Shown: positions 1 to 8,880, numbered from the stretch's first letter. The stretch is DNA of 64,000 nt from an uncultured Pedosphaera sp. (GCA_903918755.1 CAIXFN010000108.1:17249-81248); one strand, 5' to 3'. The notes: generated by a model not told the origin, from the letters alone. Numbers and translations: made by a program.

Positions 1-2471
1 ATCTCATTCTTCCTTAAAACCCGGCGAACTCCCGCAGGTAGCAACAACTCAATGCTGTCCCCTGTTTCCCCTGTCACCAATCCCGCGACCTCCTGTTCGT
101 CTTTCAACCGCACCAGCGTCCAACGAAACATCGGGGCCACCGTCTTGTTCGGCGTCATCACCGATTCAACCAGATAGGCCGCGTTGAACCGCCCACCCGC
201 CCCCACGAGGCTGGGGCCACCCCCGCCCTTATCCCCCGACTTGATCTCATGGCAGACGACACAGCCGCGCGCGGCAAAAAGTTCCTGCCCTTTTTTGCTA
301 TCGCCGCGTGCCACCTCACTTTTCCAATCCACGTTTCGGAAAGCCTCCGGCAACTCCAGGGTCCCGGTGGTGCGTGCATTGGGAATCGGAGTGTTGGCCA
401 CCACGCCAGCGGTGATGCCCAGCAACCCCGCCGCTTTGGAATCCACCCGCTCATCTTTGAGCAACCGCAGAAAGAACGCCGCCTGCCGGGCTACCCGTTC
501 GTCGGCATCATCCATACGCCGGTCCAGCAGCGCGAAGATTGTTTCTTCCTCCGCGTTATGCGCTCGACTCCTCCAGACGTCAGCCACGGTAAAGACCCCC
601 ATCCGCTCGCGTGGCGCCAGATCCTCGATCCCACCCACATACTGCACCTTGGCGCTGAATCCCTTGGGATTAAGCGGAAAATCCTCCGGCAAAGCCGCTT
701 TGCTAGCGGGCACCGTGAGGCGAAACCCGAGCGCCAGCACCGCCGCCAGTCGCGCCGCGGGCCGTGTCGACTCACCAAGTTGCTGCAATTCCGCCACCGG
801 GGCCTTTTCGGCCAACAATTGCACCGCGGTTTGCCGCAGAAAACTGTCACTACTCTCCGCCAGCCGCTGGACGGCTTCGCGCGGAACATCTCCACAATGA
901 TCAAACACCCCAATCAGCGCCGCGAGCGCGATTTGCGGGTTGGGATCCGCCAGCGCCTTCTCGAGCAGCCCGCAAGTGACGCCGGGCGAACCAAACCGGC
1001 CGAGGGCGCGAATCGCCTGCAATCGCGCGTAATCGTTCGCCGCGGCAGCGAGCGACTCGATCTCCTTCGTCGCACCGCCAACCGCAGCCAGCCAGATCAG
1101 GGACGTCTGCAACGGACTCCCAGGCGACGCATTTCCCAGACGCGCCGCCGCTTCCCGGCCGACCCTTGGCCCCCGACGCACCAGTTCGAGATGCGCGCGA
1201 TTGCGACGGTGCCAGGACGCCGCTTCCAGTTCCGCGAAAAGCTTCTCATCGGGCGCCGTTGTCTCTTCGAATGCCGAAAACGGGGCGTTGGGCGCATCGT
1301 CCTCCCGAGTGATCATGATGATCTCGCTCCGGGAGATGGGCGAAGCCTCGTTGCCCGCCATCACGAGCGACGAAACAAAAATGCGGCCGCCACGCCCCAC
1401 CGTGACCCCCACTGGTCGCATGTTGTTTGTCCCGGAAAGGAGTGGGGCTTGCGTGGCCTTGAAGCTCGCGCCGCTGCCGCTTAGCGGGTAACGGTAGAGC
1501 ACGCCCTTCCCCCATTCCGCGACCAGCAGATTGTTGCGCAATTCCGCCGGTAAATACGGGTCGTCGTAATAAGCCTGGCCCGTGGGCACGTAACGCCCCA
1601 GGTCGGGACAGAGCGTGTCCAGCAGGTCCGCCCGCCACGGCTGCTTCTCCGGCATCCAGCCGCGTGGCCAACTAAAATACGCGTGCGGCGTTATGTTCAG
1701 CAACCGGCCCGGCACATATTCGCTCGGCAAACTTTCATGATCATTATCGTTCCCGAATAAATTCCAATTCGAGTCGAACGCCAGCCCGCAACCATTACGA
1801 ATCCCCCGGGCCAAAGGGGCAAAACGTTCCCCATCCGGCGAAATTCGACCGACCAGTCCGACCGTGGTGACGGGAGTTTGGCCGTTTCCGTGAAAGAAGG
1901 TCCAATGCCCCCAATGATCCGCCCGTTTGAAATCGCCATACCCGACTAGGTTATCGCCGCAGGAGAAATACAGATCCCCGTCCGGGCCAAACGCCAGCGC
2001 GTGCATTCCCTGGTGCTCCTCGAAATACGGCAGCATGGGCAGCCCCCAAAGCAGCCGTTTCGGCTGGATATCCGCGCGCTTCTGCACCGCGCCTTCCAGC
2101 ACATAAACCGCGGTGTGGGTAGCCACATAAAGATCCAGCCCGCGAATCGCAATCCCGTAAATCCAGGAATTCTTCGGAAACCGATACAGCAACTGCCGCG
2201 GCTGATACAATCCACCCGCCACCGGCTCATAAACAAACAGCGCCTCCCGGCTGCCGGCAAAAAGCCGACCCGCACTGTCCAGTTCCAGGGCGAGAAAAGA
2301 CTCGGTTGGGTCAGAGTCAATGCCCATCACCTTCAAACCCGGATCCGCCAACCGGTAATCCAAAAATGGCGGCACCGGTTCCGGTTTGCCGTCCGCACCT
2401 TGAGCCGGCCATCCAGCCCATTGAAACCAAGCCAAAACCATCGGCGCGATGGCCCAAGAAAACTTGTTCAT
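1..2471 (-). CDS. PVC-type heme-binding CxxCH protein, 5' part (runs off the left edge)
   Basis: An uninterrupted minus-strand frame runs from an ATG at 2471 off the start of the window, giving about 823 codons with no stop. The N-terminus MNKFSWAIAPMVLAWFQ looks like a signal peptide. The first half reads like the sugar-dehydrogenase-type beta-propeller of PVC-superphylum proteins (for example GMHALAFGPDGDLYFSCGDN). The middle is alanine/leucine-rich and HEAT-like. Near the end in the window is a c-type heme motif, CVVCH, at 249-263, preceded by KKGQELFAARG. This order (propeller, HEAT, heme domain) is that of the large secreted heme proteins abundant in Planctomycetes and Verrucomicrobia, which are thought to act in periplasmic oxidation of sugars; the substrate here is unknown. 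The heme-domain continuation and the stop lie outside the window. The family call is confident; the function is inference. Confidence 0.85.
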   Translation of the reverse strand, partial: MNKFSWAIAPMVLAWFQWAGWPAQGADGKPEPVPPFLDYRLADPGLKVMGIDSDPTESFLALELDSAGRLFAGSREALFVYEPVAGGLYQPRQLLYRFPKNSWIYGIAIRGLDLYVATHTAVYVLEGAVQKRADIQPKRLLWGLPMLPYFEEHQGMHALAFGPDGDLYFSCGDNLVGYGDFKRADHWGHWTFFHGNGQTPVTTVGLVGRISPDGERFAPLARGIRNGCGLAFDSNWNLFGNDNDHESLPSEYVPGRLLNITPHAYFSWPRGWMPEKQPWRADLLDTLCPDLGRYVPTGQAYYDDPYLPAELRNNLLVAEWGKGVLYRYPLSGSGASFKATQAPLLSGTNNMRPVGVTVGRGGRIFVSSLVMAGNEASPISRSEIIMITREDDAPNAPFSAFEETTAPDEKLFAELEAASWHRRNRAHLELVRRGPRVGREAAARLGNASPGSPLQTSLIWLAAVGGATKEIESLAAAANDYARLQAIRALGRFGSPGVTCGLLEKALADPNPQIALAALIGVFDHCGDVPREAVQRLAESSDSFLRQTAVQLLAEKAPVAELQQLGESTRPAARLAAVLALGFRLTVPASKAALPEDFPLNPKGFSAKVQYVGGIEDLAPRERMGVFTVADVWRSRAHNAEEETIFALLDRRMDDADERVARQAAFFLRLLKDERVDSKAAGLLGITAGVVANTPIPNARTTGTLELPEAFRNVDWKSEVARGDSKKGQELFAARGCVVCHEIKSGDKGGGGPSLVGAGGRFNAAYLVESVMTPNKTVAPMFRWTLVRLKDEQEVAGLVTGETGDSIELLLPAGVRRVLRKNE

Positions 2472-2510
2472 GCATGAGCTTCTACAACGCTAACGCCTTT
2501 GACAACAGTT

Positions 2511-2544
2511 GAAACAGGCCTGCCGCGTGCCGCCGGCCTGTTTC
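2511..2544. repeat. Inverted repeat between VapC-like gene and the heme protein
   Basis: GAAACAGGCC at 2511-2520 is matched perfectly by GGCCTGTTTC at 2535-2544, with a 14-nt loop. It lies between the toxin gene stop (2628) and the start of the heme protein (2471), both on the minus strand. It may be a weak terminator for the toxin-antitoxin pair, but there is no T-tract, so this is uncertain. Confidence 0.4.
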
Positions 2545-2627
2545 AGGATCCGTTTCCTGAATAGCAAGGCCAAATTGAAAGAAACAAACAGCTAAGGCAG
2601 CCAGAGATATCAAGCAGAACGCGGAAC

Positions 2628-2999
2628 TCAAGCCAAGAGAAGGCCGTAAGGCTGAAAAGCTTGAAAATCCGCGACGTTGTTTGTCGCCAACCTTGCGCCG
2701 CAGCGGATCGCCACTGCGGCAATCATGCAATCCGCAAGACTGCGCGAGCGTCGCCCCGTCTGGTTGAAGAGACGGGCAGCCAAGCCGGCATCAGCGGCCA
2801 AAAACGGTTCGGGCAACGGAAATATTTGACGCGCCATGGATTCTGAGGCGCCATCAAGCGGACCGCATAAAAACTCCGCCCAAGCGATACTGCTGATGTT
2901 GCAGATTTCCTGCGTCTGCGCCCACCCTTGAAATTTTTGATGAGCCGCCGAACCGACCAGGACGGCTTGGATTAGGAAGTTGGTGTCGAACTGGATCAT
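2628..2999 (-). CDS. PIN-domain ribonuclease toxin (VapC-like)
   Basis: The 123-residue protein fits a single PIN domain. It opens with MIQFDTNFLIQ, which carries the first catalytic Asp (D5). It has an acidic residue in AEFLCG (about residue 42) and an Asp in SLADCMIAA (about 89). It ends with ATNNVADF, where the last acidic residue of a PIN metal site is expected. PIN toxins are Mg-dependent endoribonucleases that cut tRNA, rRNA or mRNA when freed from the antitoxin. A small gene 15 nt upstream on the same strand (3015-3245) has the size and position of the antitoxin. The length and the four acidic positions suggest an intact enzyme. The RNA target cannot be predicted. Confidence 0.85.
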   Translation of the reverse strand: MIQFDTNFLIQAVLVGSAAHQKFQGWAQTQEICNISSIAWAEFLCGPLDGASESMARQIFPLPEPFLAADAGLAARLFNQTGRRSRSLADCMIAAVAIRCGARLATNNVADFQAFQPYGLLLA

Positions 3000-3014
3000 G
3001 CGGCCGCGTTGCCC

Positions 3015-3245
3015 TCAGCGTCTGGCTTCCCGCACGGAAGCCATCCATTGCTCCGCCGCGGCTTCATCAAGCCCGAGATGGCGTTGCAGCGATTCCAAGG
3101 CCTGCAATTGGGAGGTCGCCGCAGGGTTCGCCGCGGCGGTAGGGAAAATGGTCAGCAACCCGGAGGCGCGCTCCGGCAGACGGTCCGAGCCTTTGGCGGA
3201 AATTTGTCCGTGATTAATCTCGACCTCAACCGTCAGGTAACTCAT
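3015..3245 (-). CDS. Putative antitoxin of the adjacent PIN toxin
   Basis: A 76-residue protein is read from the ATG at 3243-3245 (MSYLTVEVEINHG). The frame is open further upstream, but that extension is composition-poor and not protein-like. The N-terminus resembles the beta-strand opening of prevent-host-death or AbrB-like small antitoxins, and a charged helical C-terminus follows (LESLQRHLGLDEAAAEQWM). It ends 15 nt before the PIN gene, which is the usual antitoxin-first order. The functional call rests mainly on size and position; no antitoxin family is firmly recognised. Confidence 0.6.
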   Translation of the reverse strand: MSYLTVEVEINHGQISAKGSDRLPERASGLLTIFPTAAANPAATSQLQALESLQRHLGLDEAAAEQWMASVREARR

Positions 3246-3717
3246 GACCGGAAGGTACGCCACCCGCCAACCGCCCGCAAGCGGGGAATGAATCCGAAAA
3301 TCGGAACGTAATTGCCAACCACCCGAAGCACAACCGGGCGTCAATGGAAGTGCTAAGCCGGCAAACGGCCACTAGTTTTCCATACTCAGGACTCCTGATC
3401 CCAGTCCTGGAATATTCGGGACGTGGAAGATGGATGGCAACTCCTCTCCCCAACCCACTCTGCCCATTCTGAATGGCAGAGTGGGTTGGGCTCTCCAGCC
3501 ATCGATGCGGGCCACGCCAGTTCCATGGGCTCAGGAATCCTAAGGCTAGATCGCTACCTGCCGCGCTCACGAGTGGGAAAACGAATTCACCAGGCGGCAT
3601 TTGATTTTATGCCGCGCCGGGTTTATCTATGGCGCGGCGGTTCGACCGTCGGCCGCTGAGCGAGCCCCGGTTGGCTGCTCTCGACTCGCCGACTGGCCGG
3701 CCCAGTTAAGATTCACG
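3246..3717. other. Intergenic region with a strong hairpin
   Basis: These 472 bases separate the divergent antitoxin and DedA-rhodanese genes. Open frames here are short and not protein-like. The only notable structure is the 16-bp perfect inverted repeat at 3449-3490. Any promoters for the two divergent genes should lie here, but none is clear. Confidence 0.6.
3449..3490. repeat. 16-bp perfect inverted repeat
   Basis: CCCAACCCACTCTGCC at 3449-3464 pairs with GGCAGAGTGGGTTGGG at 3475-3490 across a 10-nt centre. The centre can extend the stem through CATTC/GAATG if one base is bulged. No T-tract follows on either strand, so it resembles a palindromic intergenic element more than an intrinsic terminator. 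Confidence 0.7.
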
Positions 3718-4695
3718 ATGAGCGGAACCCTTGAATTCCTAGTCCGTCATGGCGCCCTGGTTTTGTTTGCCGCGGTGTTCATCGATCAATTGGGCGTGCC
3801 GCTGCCGGCGGTGCCGTGGCTGCTGGCGGCCGGCGCGCTGGTGGGCGCCGGAAAAATGAACTGGGAGGCCGCCTTCCTTGCCGCGGTTGCTGGTTCGTTG
3901 CTGGCGGATATGATCTGGTTCTACGTCGGGCGGCGCTATGGCGACCGCGTCCTGGGTTTCCTCTGCCGGGTTTCCCTGGAACCGGACAGTTGCGTGCGGC
4001 GAACCCAGAACGCGTTTACCCGGTACGGCATGCGCGGCGTCATCATCGCAAAATTTATCCCCGGTTTGAGCACCTTGGCGCCGCCGCTGGCCGGCAGTTC
4101 GGGCATCAGCACCGCGCGGTTCCTGCTCTTTGATGGCGTCGGCTCGGTGCTTTACGCCGGTTCCTTTATTTTATTGGGAGTTTTGTTCAGCCGGCAATTG
4201 GACCGGGTCATTGCCGCGCTCGGCAGTCTCGGGGGCAACGCGCTGGGCGTCCTCGCGGCATTGGCCGCGGCTTACATCGGCTACAAATACTACCAACGGC
4301 GCCGGTTGCTGCGCGAGTTGAGCATGGCGCGAATCACGGTGGATGAGTTGTACCAACTGCAGGAGGCGGGGCAGTCGTTGGTCATTCTCGACCTGCGCTC
4401 GCTCGCGGCGCTCGCGGAGGACCCGGCAGCGATCCGCGGCGCGCGCCACATGCGCATGGAGGAGGTGGAGCATCGCCTGCAGGAGATACCGCGCGATCAG
4501 GACATTGTCCTTTATTGCTCCTGCCCCAACGAGGTGAGCAGCGCGCAAGTCGCCCTGAGCTTTCGCCGCCGCGGCATCTTGCGGGTCCGCCCCCTCCTGG
4601 GCGGAATCGACGCCTGGCGGGAACGCAACTACCCGATGGACGTTCGGGGATCCCTCGGGACGAACGCTTTGGGTACCGCCCCCGCAAGGGGTTGA
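3718..4695 (+). CDS. DedA-family membrane protein fused to a C-terminal rhodanese domain
   Basis: The 325-residue protein starts at the ATG at 3718 (MSGTLEFLVRHG); the frame stays open upstream without protein-like sequence. Residues 1-200 form a DedA/SNARE-associated membrane domain, with hydrophobic segments, the DxIWFYVGRRYG motif and the loop AKFIPGLSTLAPPLAG. A basic linker (YYQRRRLLREL) leads to a rhodanese domain at about 210-315, with VILDLR and the active loop YCSCPNEVSSAQVA, whose first cysteine is the candidate catalytic residue. DedA proteins are linked to lipid flipping and proton-dependent membrane homeostasis; rhodaneses carry persulfide sulfur or act in redox sensing. The gene lies 68 nt upstream of a redox-signalling pair and may be co-transcribed with it. 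The domain call is solid; the biological role is inference. Confidence 0.85.
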   Translation: MSGTLEFLVRHGALVLFAAVFIDQLGVPLPAVPWLLAAGALVGAGKMNWEAAFLAAVAGSLLADMIWFYVGRRYGDRVLGFLCRVSLEPDSCVRRTQNAFTRYGMRGVIIAKFIPGLSTLAPPLAGSSGISTARFLLFDGVGSVLYAGSFILLGVLFSRQLDRVIAALGSLGGNALGVLAALAAAYIGYKYYQRRRLLRELSMARITVDELYQLQEAGQSLVILDLRSLAALAEDPAAIRGARHMRMEEVEHRLQEIPRDQDIVLYCSCPNEVSSAQVALSFRRRGILRVRPLLGGIDAWRERNYPMDVRGSLGTNALGTAPARG

Positions 4696-4763
4696 AAAGC
4701 GATTGTCGTGACGCTCGCTCGCAACTCTGCCCAAGTGACCGCAAACGAATAACGCGTAAAATT

Positions 4764-6425
4764 ATGGCGAAACCAGTAATTTGGACAGTGGACGACGATC
4801 CGGATGTATTGCGCGCGGTCGAACGCGATTTGCGCCGCCAATACGGCGACCGCTACCGGGTCATCTCGGCGGACTCCGGCGCGTCCGCCCTCGCCGGCGT
4901 CCAGCAATTGAAATTGCGTAACGATCCCGTGGCGCTCTTTCTGGTGGACCAACGGATGCCGGGCATGTCGGGCGTGGAGTTCCTGGAGGCGGCGGTCGAA
5001 TATTACCCGGAGGCCAAACGCGCGCTGTTGACCGCCTATACGGACACGGATGCCGCCATCCGCGCCATCAACCAGGCGCATATCGACCATTACCTCATGA
5101 AGCCCTGGGATCCACCCGAGGAACGACTTTTTGGCGTGGTGGATGATCTACTGGATGACTGGCAGGCTTCCTACCGGCCGGTATTTGAAGGCGTCCGCGT
5201 CCTCGGACACCGTTGGTCACCCCATTCCAATGTGCTCCGCGATTTTCTGGGCCGCAACTTTGTTCCCCACCAATGGCTCAACATCGAAACCGATGAAACC
5301 GCGAAAACCCTGCTCGCCTCCACCGGAGTCGCGGCGCCCGGGTTGCCCCTGGTTTTGTTCCCCGACGGATCATTCCTGGAAAGCCCGCCCATTGCGGAGA
5401 TCGCCCGCAAGCTGGGATTAAAAACCAAGGCGGAATTTCCCTTTTACGATCTCGTCGTGGTGGGCGCGGGGCCGGCGGGGTTGGCGGCGGCAGTTTATGG
5501 CGCGGCGGACGGTCTGCATACGTTGTTGATCGAGCGGGAGGCTCCTGGCGGGCAGGCGGGGCGCAGTTCCCGCATTGAAAACTACCTTGGCTTTCCGGTG
5601 GGTCTCAGCGGCTCTGATTTGGCCCGCCGGGCCGTCGCACAGGCCCGGCGATTCGGCGTGGAAATTCTCGCTCCGCAGGAAGTCCGCAATGCCCGCGTCG
5701 AGGGATCAACCCGCGTCCTGACCCTGAATGACGGCGTTACCATCGGCTGCCGGGCGCTGCTGATCGCCACGGGCATCGCGTATCGGACCCTGGACGTGCC
5801 CGGGCTCGCGCGGCTGCAAGGGGCCGGCGTTTATTATTACCCCGCCATGTCCGAGGCCTTCTCCTATCGGGACGGCGATGTGTATATTGTGGGCGGGGCC
5901 AACTCGGCCGGCCAGGCCGCCATGTATTTTTCCAAATTCGCCCGCCAGGTCACGATGCTGGTTCGCGGAAAGGCCTTGTCCGACACCATGTCGCAGTACC
6001 TGGAAAACCAGATCACCGCCACGAAAAATATCGCCGTTCGGTTTAACTCGCAGGTCGTGGCCGTGGAAGGTTCGGATCAATGCGAATGCCTCACCATCCT
6101 CGACAGCCAGACCTGCGCGCGGGAGACCGTTCCGGCCAGCGCTTTGCTGATCTACGCGGGAGCCGTTCCGCGCACCGACTGGCTCGCGGGGTTGGTCGAG
6201 CGGGACGCCCAAGGTTACGTGATCTCGGGCCCCCATTTGCTCCGGGAAGGGCGGCGCCCGGCAGGTTGGCTGCCGGATCGCGACCCGTTTTATCTGGAAA
6301 CCAGCGTGCCGGGCATTTTCGTGGCGGGTGATGTTCGTCACCGGTCTGCCAAAGGTGTCACTTCCGGTGTGGGGGAAGGAGCCATGGCCGTGAAACTGGT
6401 CCACGAATATCTGGGACTTTTGTAA
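4764..6425 (+). CDS. Fused response regulator / thioredoxin-reductase-like flavoprotein
   Basis: The start is the ATG at 4764 (MAKPVIWTVDDDPD); 553 residues. Residues 1-125 are a receiver domain with an acidic pocket (D10-D12), phospho-acceptor D62 in LFLVDQRMPG, T90 and K113 (MKPW). Residues 140-225 look like a degenerate glutaredoxin/thioredoxin fold (GHRWSPHSNVLRDFLG...GLPLVLFPDG) in which the CxxC is replaced by SPHS. From about 235 there is an FAD-dependent reductase with VVVGAGPAGLAAAVYG, a second nucleotide site VYIVGGANSAGQAA, and a C-terminal FAD motif VAGDVRHRSAKGV. The TrxR redox-active CxxC, expected just before the second Rossmann motif, is absent; that stretch reads YYYPAMSEAFS. 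The next gene, 2 nt downstream, encodes a histidine kinase and is the obvious partner. The domain assignment is strong; the electron acceptor is unknown. Confidence 0.9.
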   Translation: MAKPVIWTVDDDPDVLRAVERDLRRQYGDRYRVISADSGASALAGVQQLKLRNDPVALFLVDQRMPGMSGVEFLEAAVEYYPEAKRALLTAYTDTDAAIRAINQAHIDHYLMKPWDPPEERLFGVVDDLLDDWQASYRPVFEGVRVLGHRWSPHSNVLRDFLGRNFVPHQWLNIETDETAKTLLASTGVAAPGLPLVLFPDGSFLESPPIAEIARKLGLKTKAEFPFYDLVVVGAGPAGLAAAVYGAADGLHTLLIEREAPGGQAGRSSRIENYLGFPVGLSGSDLARRAVAQARRFGVEILAPQEVRNARVEGSTRVLTLNDGVTIGCRALLIATGIAYRTLDVPGLARLQGAGVYYYPAMSEAFSYRDGDVYIVGGANSAGQAAMYFSKFARQVTMLVRGKALSDTMSQYLENQITATKNIAVRFNSQVVAVEGSDQCECLTILDSQTCARETVPASALLIYAGAVPRTDWLAGLVERDAQGYVISGPHLLREGRRPAGWLPDRDPFYLETSVPGIFVAGDVRHRSAKGVTSGVGEGAMAVKLVHEYLGLL

Positions 6426-6427
6426 CT

Positions 6428-7825
6428 ATGGACCCGGCCACCATCCAGTTGCTTCAGTCCGTCCCCTTGTTCTCCGGGTTGACGGAGGCGCAATGGGAAT
6501 GTCTCGAACCCGGCGAGGTCATCACCGTGCCCGCCGGCACCGTGCTGGTTCCCGAAGGAGAACGTTGCCCATTTTTCTTCGTCGTTCTCGACGGGGAATT
6601 GCGCTTGAGCCGGACTTACGATCGTCAGTCCGTCCTCATGGGCGTGATCAAACCGGGCCAATACACCGGTGAGGTGACCCTCCTGCTGGACATTCCCTGG
6701 CTCGCTTCCGCGCGGGCGGGAAAAACCACCACCCTCTTTCGGCTCAAATCCGACGATTTCTGGCGGATGTTGAGCCATTGTCCGGTGCTGGCCCGGGGGA
6801 TTTTCCAATTTGCGGCCGCCAAGATGCGCAACATGGAAGGCTACTCGCAGCAGCGGGAAAAACTCGCCTCCCTGGGCACCATGGCCGCGGGGCTGGCTCA
6901 CGAACTGAATAATCCGGCCGCCGCCGCCCGCCGGGCGGCCACCCATCTGCGGGAAACCACGGATAAGGCACAAGTCCTCCTCTGTAAACTCTCCAAAAAC
7001 CTCACGCATGACCAGTGGCATGAGCTCGCGTTGGCCTCGCAGGCGGGAATGGATCGCCTCGCGGGTGCCCCGGTGCTCGACCACATCGAGCGCAGTGATC
7101 GGGAGGATCGGATCGCAACCTGGCTCCAGTCCCGGGGCGTCGCCACTCCTTGGGATCTCGCTCCCACTTTTGTCCGGGCGGATGTGGCCATCTCCTGGCT
7201 GGAAACACTGGCCAACCAACTACCGGCCGCCAGCCAGGCGGATGCGCTGGCGTGGCTGGAATCGCGCTTGAATTTGAAATTGTTGCTGACCCAGGTCGAG
7301 CAGAGCACCGGGCGAATCTCCGAGTTGGTCAAAGCCATGAAGTCTTATTCCTACATGGGCGAGGCGGCCCAGCAGGAAACGGACATCCATGCTGGCATTG
7401 AAAGCACCTTGCTGATGCTGGGCCACAAATTGAAAAACGTGACCGTCAAGCTGTCCTTGGATCGCTCCCTTCCGCGCATCCTGACTTACGGCAGCGAGCT
7501 CAATCAAGTTTGGACCAATTTGATCGATAACGCCATCGACGCGGTCAACGGCGCCGGCAAGATTTGCATTTCCACATGTCAAGAAGACGACCAATTGGTG
7601 GTGGAAATTGTTGACTACGGTTCCGGCATCCCGCCGGACATTCAGCCCCACATCTTCGAGCCGTTTTTCACCACCAAACCGGTGGGAGCCGGCACCGGAC
7701 TTGGCCTGATTATCAGCCACCGGATTATTGCCGATCGCCACGGCGGCGAAATCGAATTCGAGTCCCAGCCCGGCGAGACCCGCTTCAAAGTCCGGATTCC
7801 CCTCCATCGCAAAAGCGCAGATTGA
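6428..7825 (+). CDS. Histidine kinase with N-terminal cyclic-nucleotide-binding domain
   Basis: The gene encodes 465 residues and starts 2 nt after the receiver/flavoprotein gene stops. Residues 10-135 form a cyclic-nucleotide-binding (Crp-like) beta-roll (VPLFSGLTEAQWE, GEVTLLLDIPWLASARA). The dimerisation/H-box is LGTMAAGLAHELNNPAAA with phospho-His at about 158. The HATPase domain has N-box LIDNAIDA, G1 DYGSGIPPD, an F-box FEPFFTTK and GTGLGLIIS. There is no membrane segment, so it should act in the cytoplasm. It probably phosphorylates D62 of the preceding fusion protein and couples a ligand or redox signal to that reductase. The cognate pairing is inferred from adjacency. Confidence 0.9.
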   Translation: MDPATIQLLQSVPLFSGLTEAQWECLEPGEVITVPAGTVLVPEGERCPFFFVVLDGELRLSRTYDRQSVLMGVIKPGQYTGEVTLLLDIPWLASARAGKTTTLFRLKSDDFWRMLSHCPVLARGIFQFAAAKMRNMEGYSQQREKLASLGTMAAGLAHELNNPAAAARRAATHLRETTDKAQVLLCKLSKNLTHDQWHELALASQAGMDRLAGAPVLDHIERSDREDRIATWLQSRGVATPWDLAPTFVRADVAISWLETLANQLPAASQADALAWLESRLNLKLLLTQVEQSTGRISELVKAMKSYSYMGEAAQQETDIHAGIESTLLMLGHKLKNVTVKLSLDRSLPRILTYGSELNQVWTNLIDNAIDAVNGAGKICISTCQEDDQLVVEIVDYGSGIPPDIQPHIFEPFFTTKPVGAGTGLGLIISHRIIADRHGGEIEFESQPGETRFKVRIPLHRKSAD

Positions 7826-7879
7826 AGCCCGCCCAACCGCTGCGCTTGCTGAACAAAGCCAAGGCCCCGCCCGGCTCGC

Positions 7880-8641
7880 TCAAAGCCCTGGCACTCGCCC
7901 GATCACGAGATGACGACCGCTGCTCGTCGAAGTTGCTTGCGGCACATAATCGGCAACGCTCGTGCCCAAAAGGCTCCAGGTGTAACCGGCAATCGTCCCA
8001 TCCGTATTGGCATAAAGCCGGAAAGTCCCATGTCCGATGCCGCCCGGATGCGCGTACCGCGTGTCGTTGGTTCCATGGTAGCTCGCCGAGCTATCGATCA
8101 CCGGCACCGTCCATTGACTGGTCCCCGCAATGAACGGCTTGCTGCTGTTCGTGGCCGGGAAATCCTGCACGATCATGACATGACCGGAGGGTGACTGGAG
8201 CTCCGGGTAATAAACAATGGCGATGACGTCCCCCGGTTGGATCTGACTGATCAATGGCACCCGTTGAAATCCCTTCTGGTTCAGGATGGTGTCATGGTAA
8301 ACGGCCGCTATCGGGTTGTTGGTGCCCATCCAACTCGTAAAGTGGGACGGAGCCCAATTGTAGGTATGCTCCCACAATTGCGTCACAAAGGTTGAGCATT
8401 CCGTGCGCGCGGTGCTCTTGGTTCCGTTCCAATTGATAAAGGCGGGGCTGCCGTACACGTTCGGCCAGACCGCCGGCGGAGGCGTGGCGATTTCCTCCTG
8501 CACCAGATCCAACACCAGCCCTTCGGCCACCCCCAGATATTGCGGCGGCTGCGCCGTAGCGCTGACCGCCAAACTGAAGCTCAAACCCAAAACGGCCGTC
8601 CAGCCGCTCACCCATCTCGTCATCCCAATCTCGATCTTCAT
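7880..8641 (-). CDS. Secreted NlpC/P60- or CHAP-like protein
   Basis: The ATG at 8641 (MKIEIGMTRWVSGW) is preferred because it gives a clean signal peptide ending near AVSATAQ; an earlier ATG at 8740 would bury it 33 residues in. The mature part has ARTECSTFVTQLWEHTY, with a likely nucleophilic Cys, and later PGDVIAIVYY and SGHVMIVQD, with a likely catalytic His. This is the Cys-His order of papain-like amidase folds (NlpC/P60, CHAP) that cleave peptidoglycan cross-links. It stands alone, convergent with the kinase gene. The fold-level call is reasonable; the specific family and substrate are uncertain. Confidence 0.6.
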   Translation of the reverse strand: MKIEIGMTRWVSGWTAVLGLSFSLAVSATAQPPQYLGVAEGLVLDLVQEEIATPPPAVWPNVYGSPAFINWNGTKSTARTECSTFVTQLWEHTYNWAPSHFTSWMGTNNPIAAVYHDTILNQKGFQRVPLISQIQPGDVIAIVYYPELQSPSGHVMIVQDFPATNSSKPFIAGTSQWTVPVIDSSASYHGTNDTRYAHPGGIGHGTFRLYANTDGTIAGYTWSLLGTSVADYVPQATSTSSGRHLVIGRVPGL

Positions 8642-8850
8642 ACTGAATTTACCGGCGAGTTCATTCTGGCGCACCCTCGCTTCTTTTTTCTTAGGCACGC
8701 ACACGCGGGTAAACTGCCTAAAATTCAGTCGGATCGCCATACCACTTCAGAAGTACGGATGGTTGCATTATTGACTGTTCCCACCAACCCTCCCTCTTCT
8801 GTGGTTTTTGTGAATCTTCGCGGCAAATTTTCCTCTTTTCCGTCAATCTC

Positions 8851-8880
8851 CGCCTAAATTCCTATGGTAGAAATACGTTT
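8851..8880 (+). repeat. Dispersed palindromic element, copy 1 (orphan)
   Basis: The core is TAAATTCCTATGGTAG followed by AAATACGTTT. It nearly matches, on the opposite strand, the element just upstream of the DUF3486-like gene (58951-58982), with about three mismatches and one indel over 31 positions. The centre is an imperfect dyad (ATTCCTA...TAGAAAT). Here no intact gene follows. Confidence 0.6.

Noticed and set aside
249..1484. A 411-codon plus-strand open frame at the left edge
   Set aside because: The minus strand has a continuous frame of over 820 codons with a signal peptide and a CxxCH heme motif.
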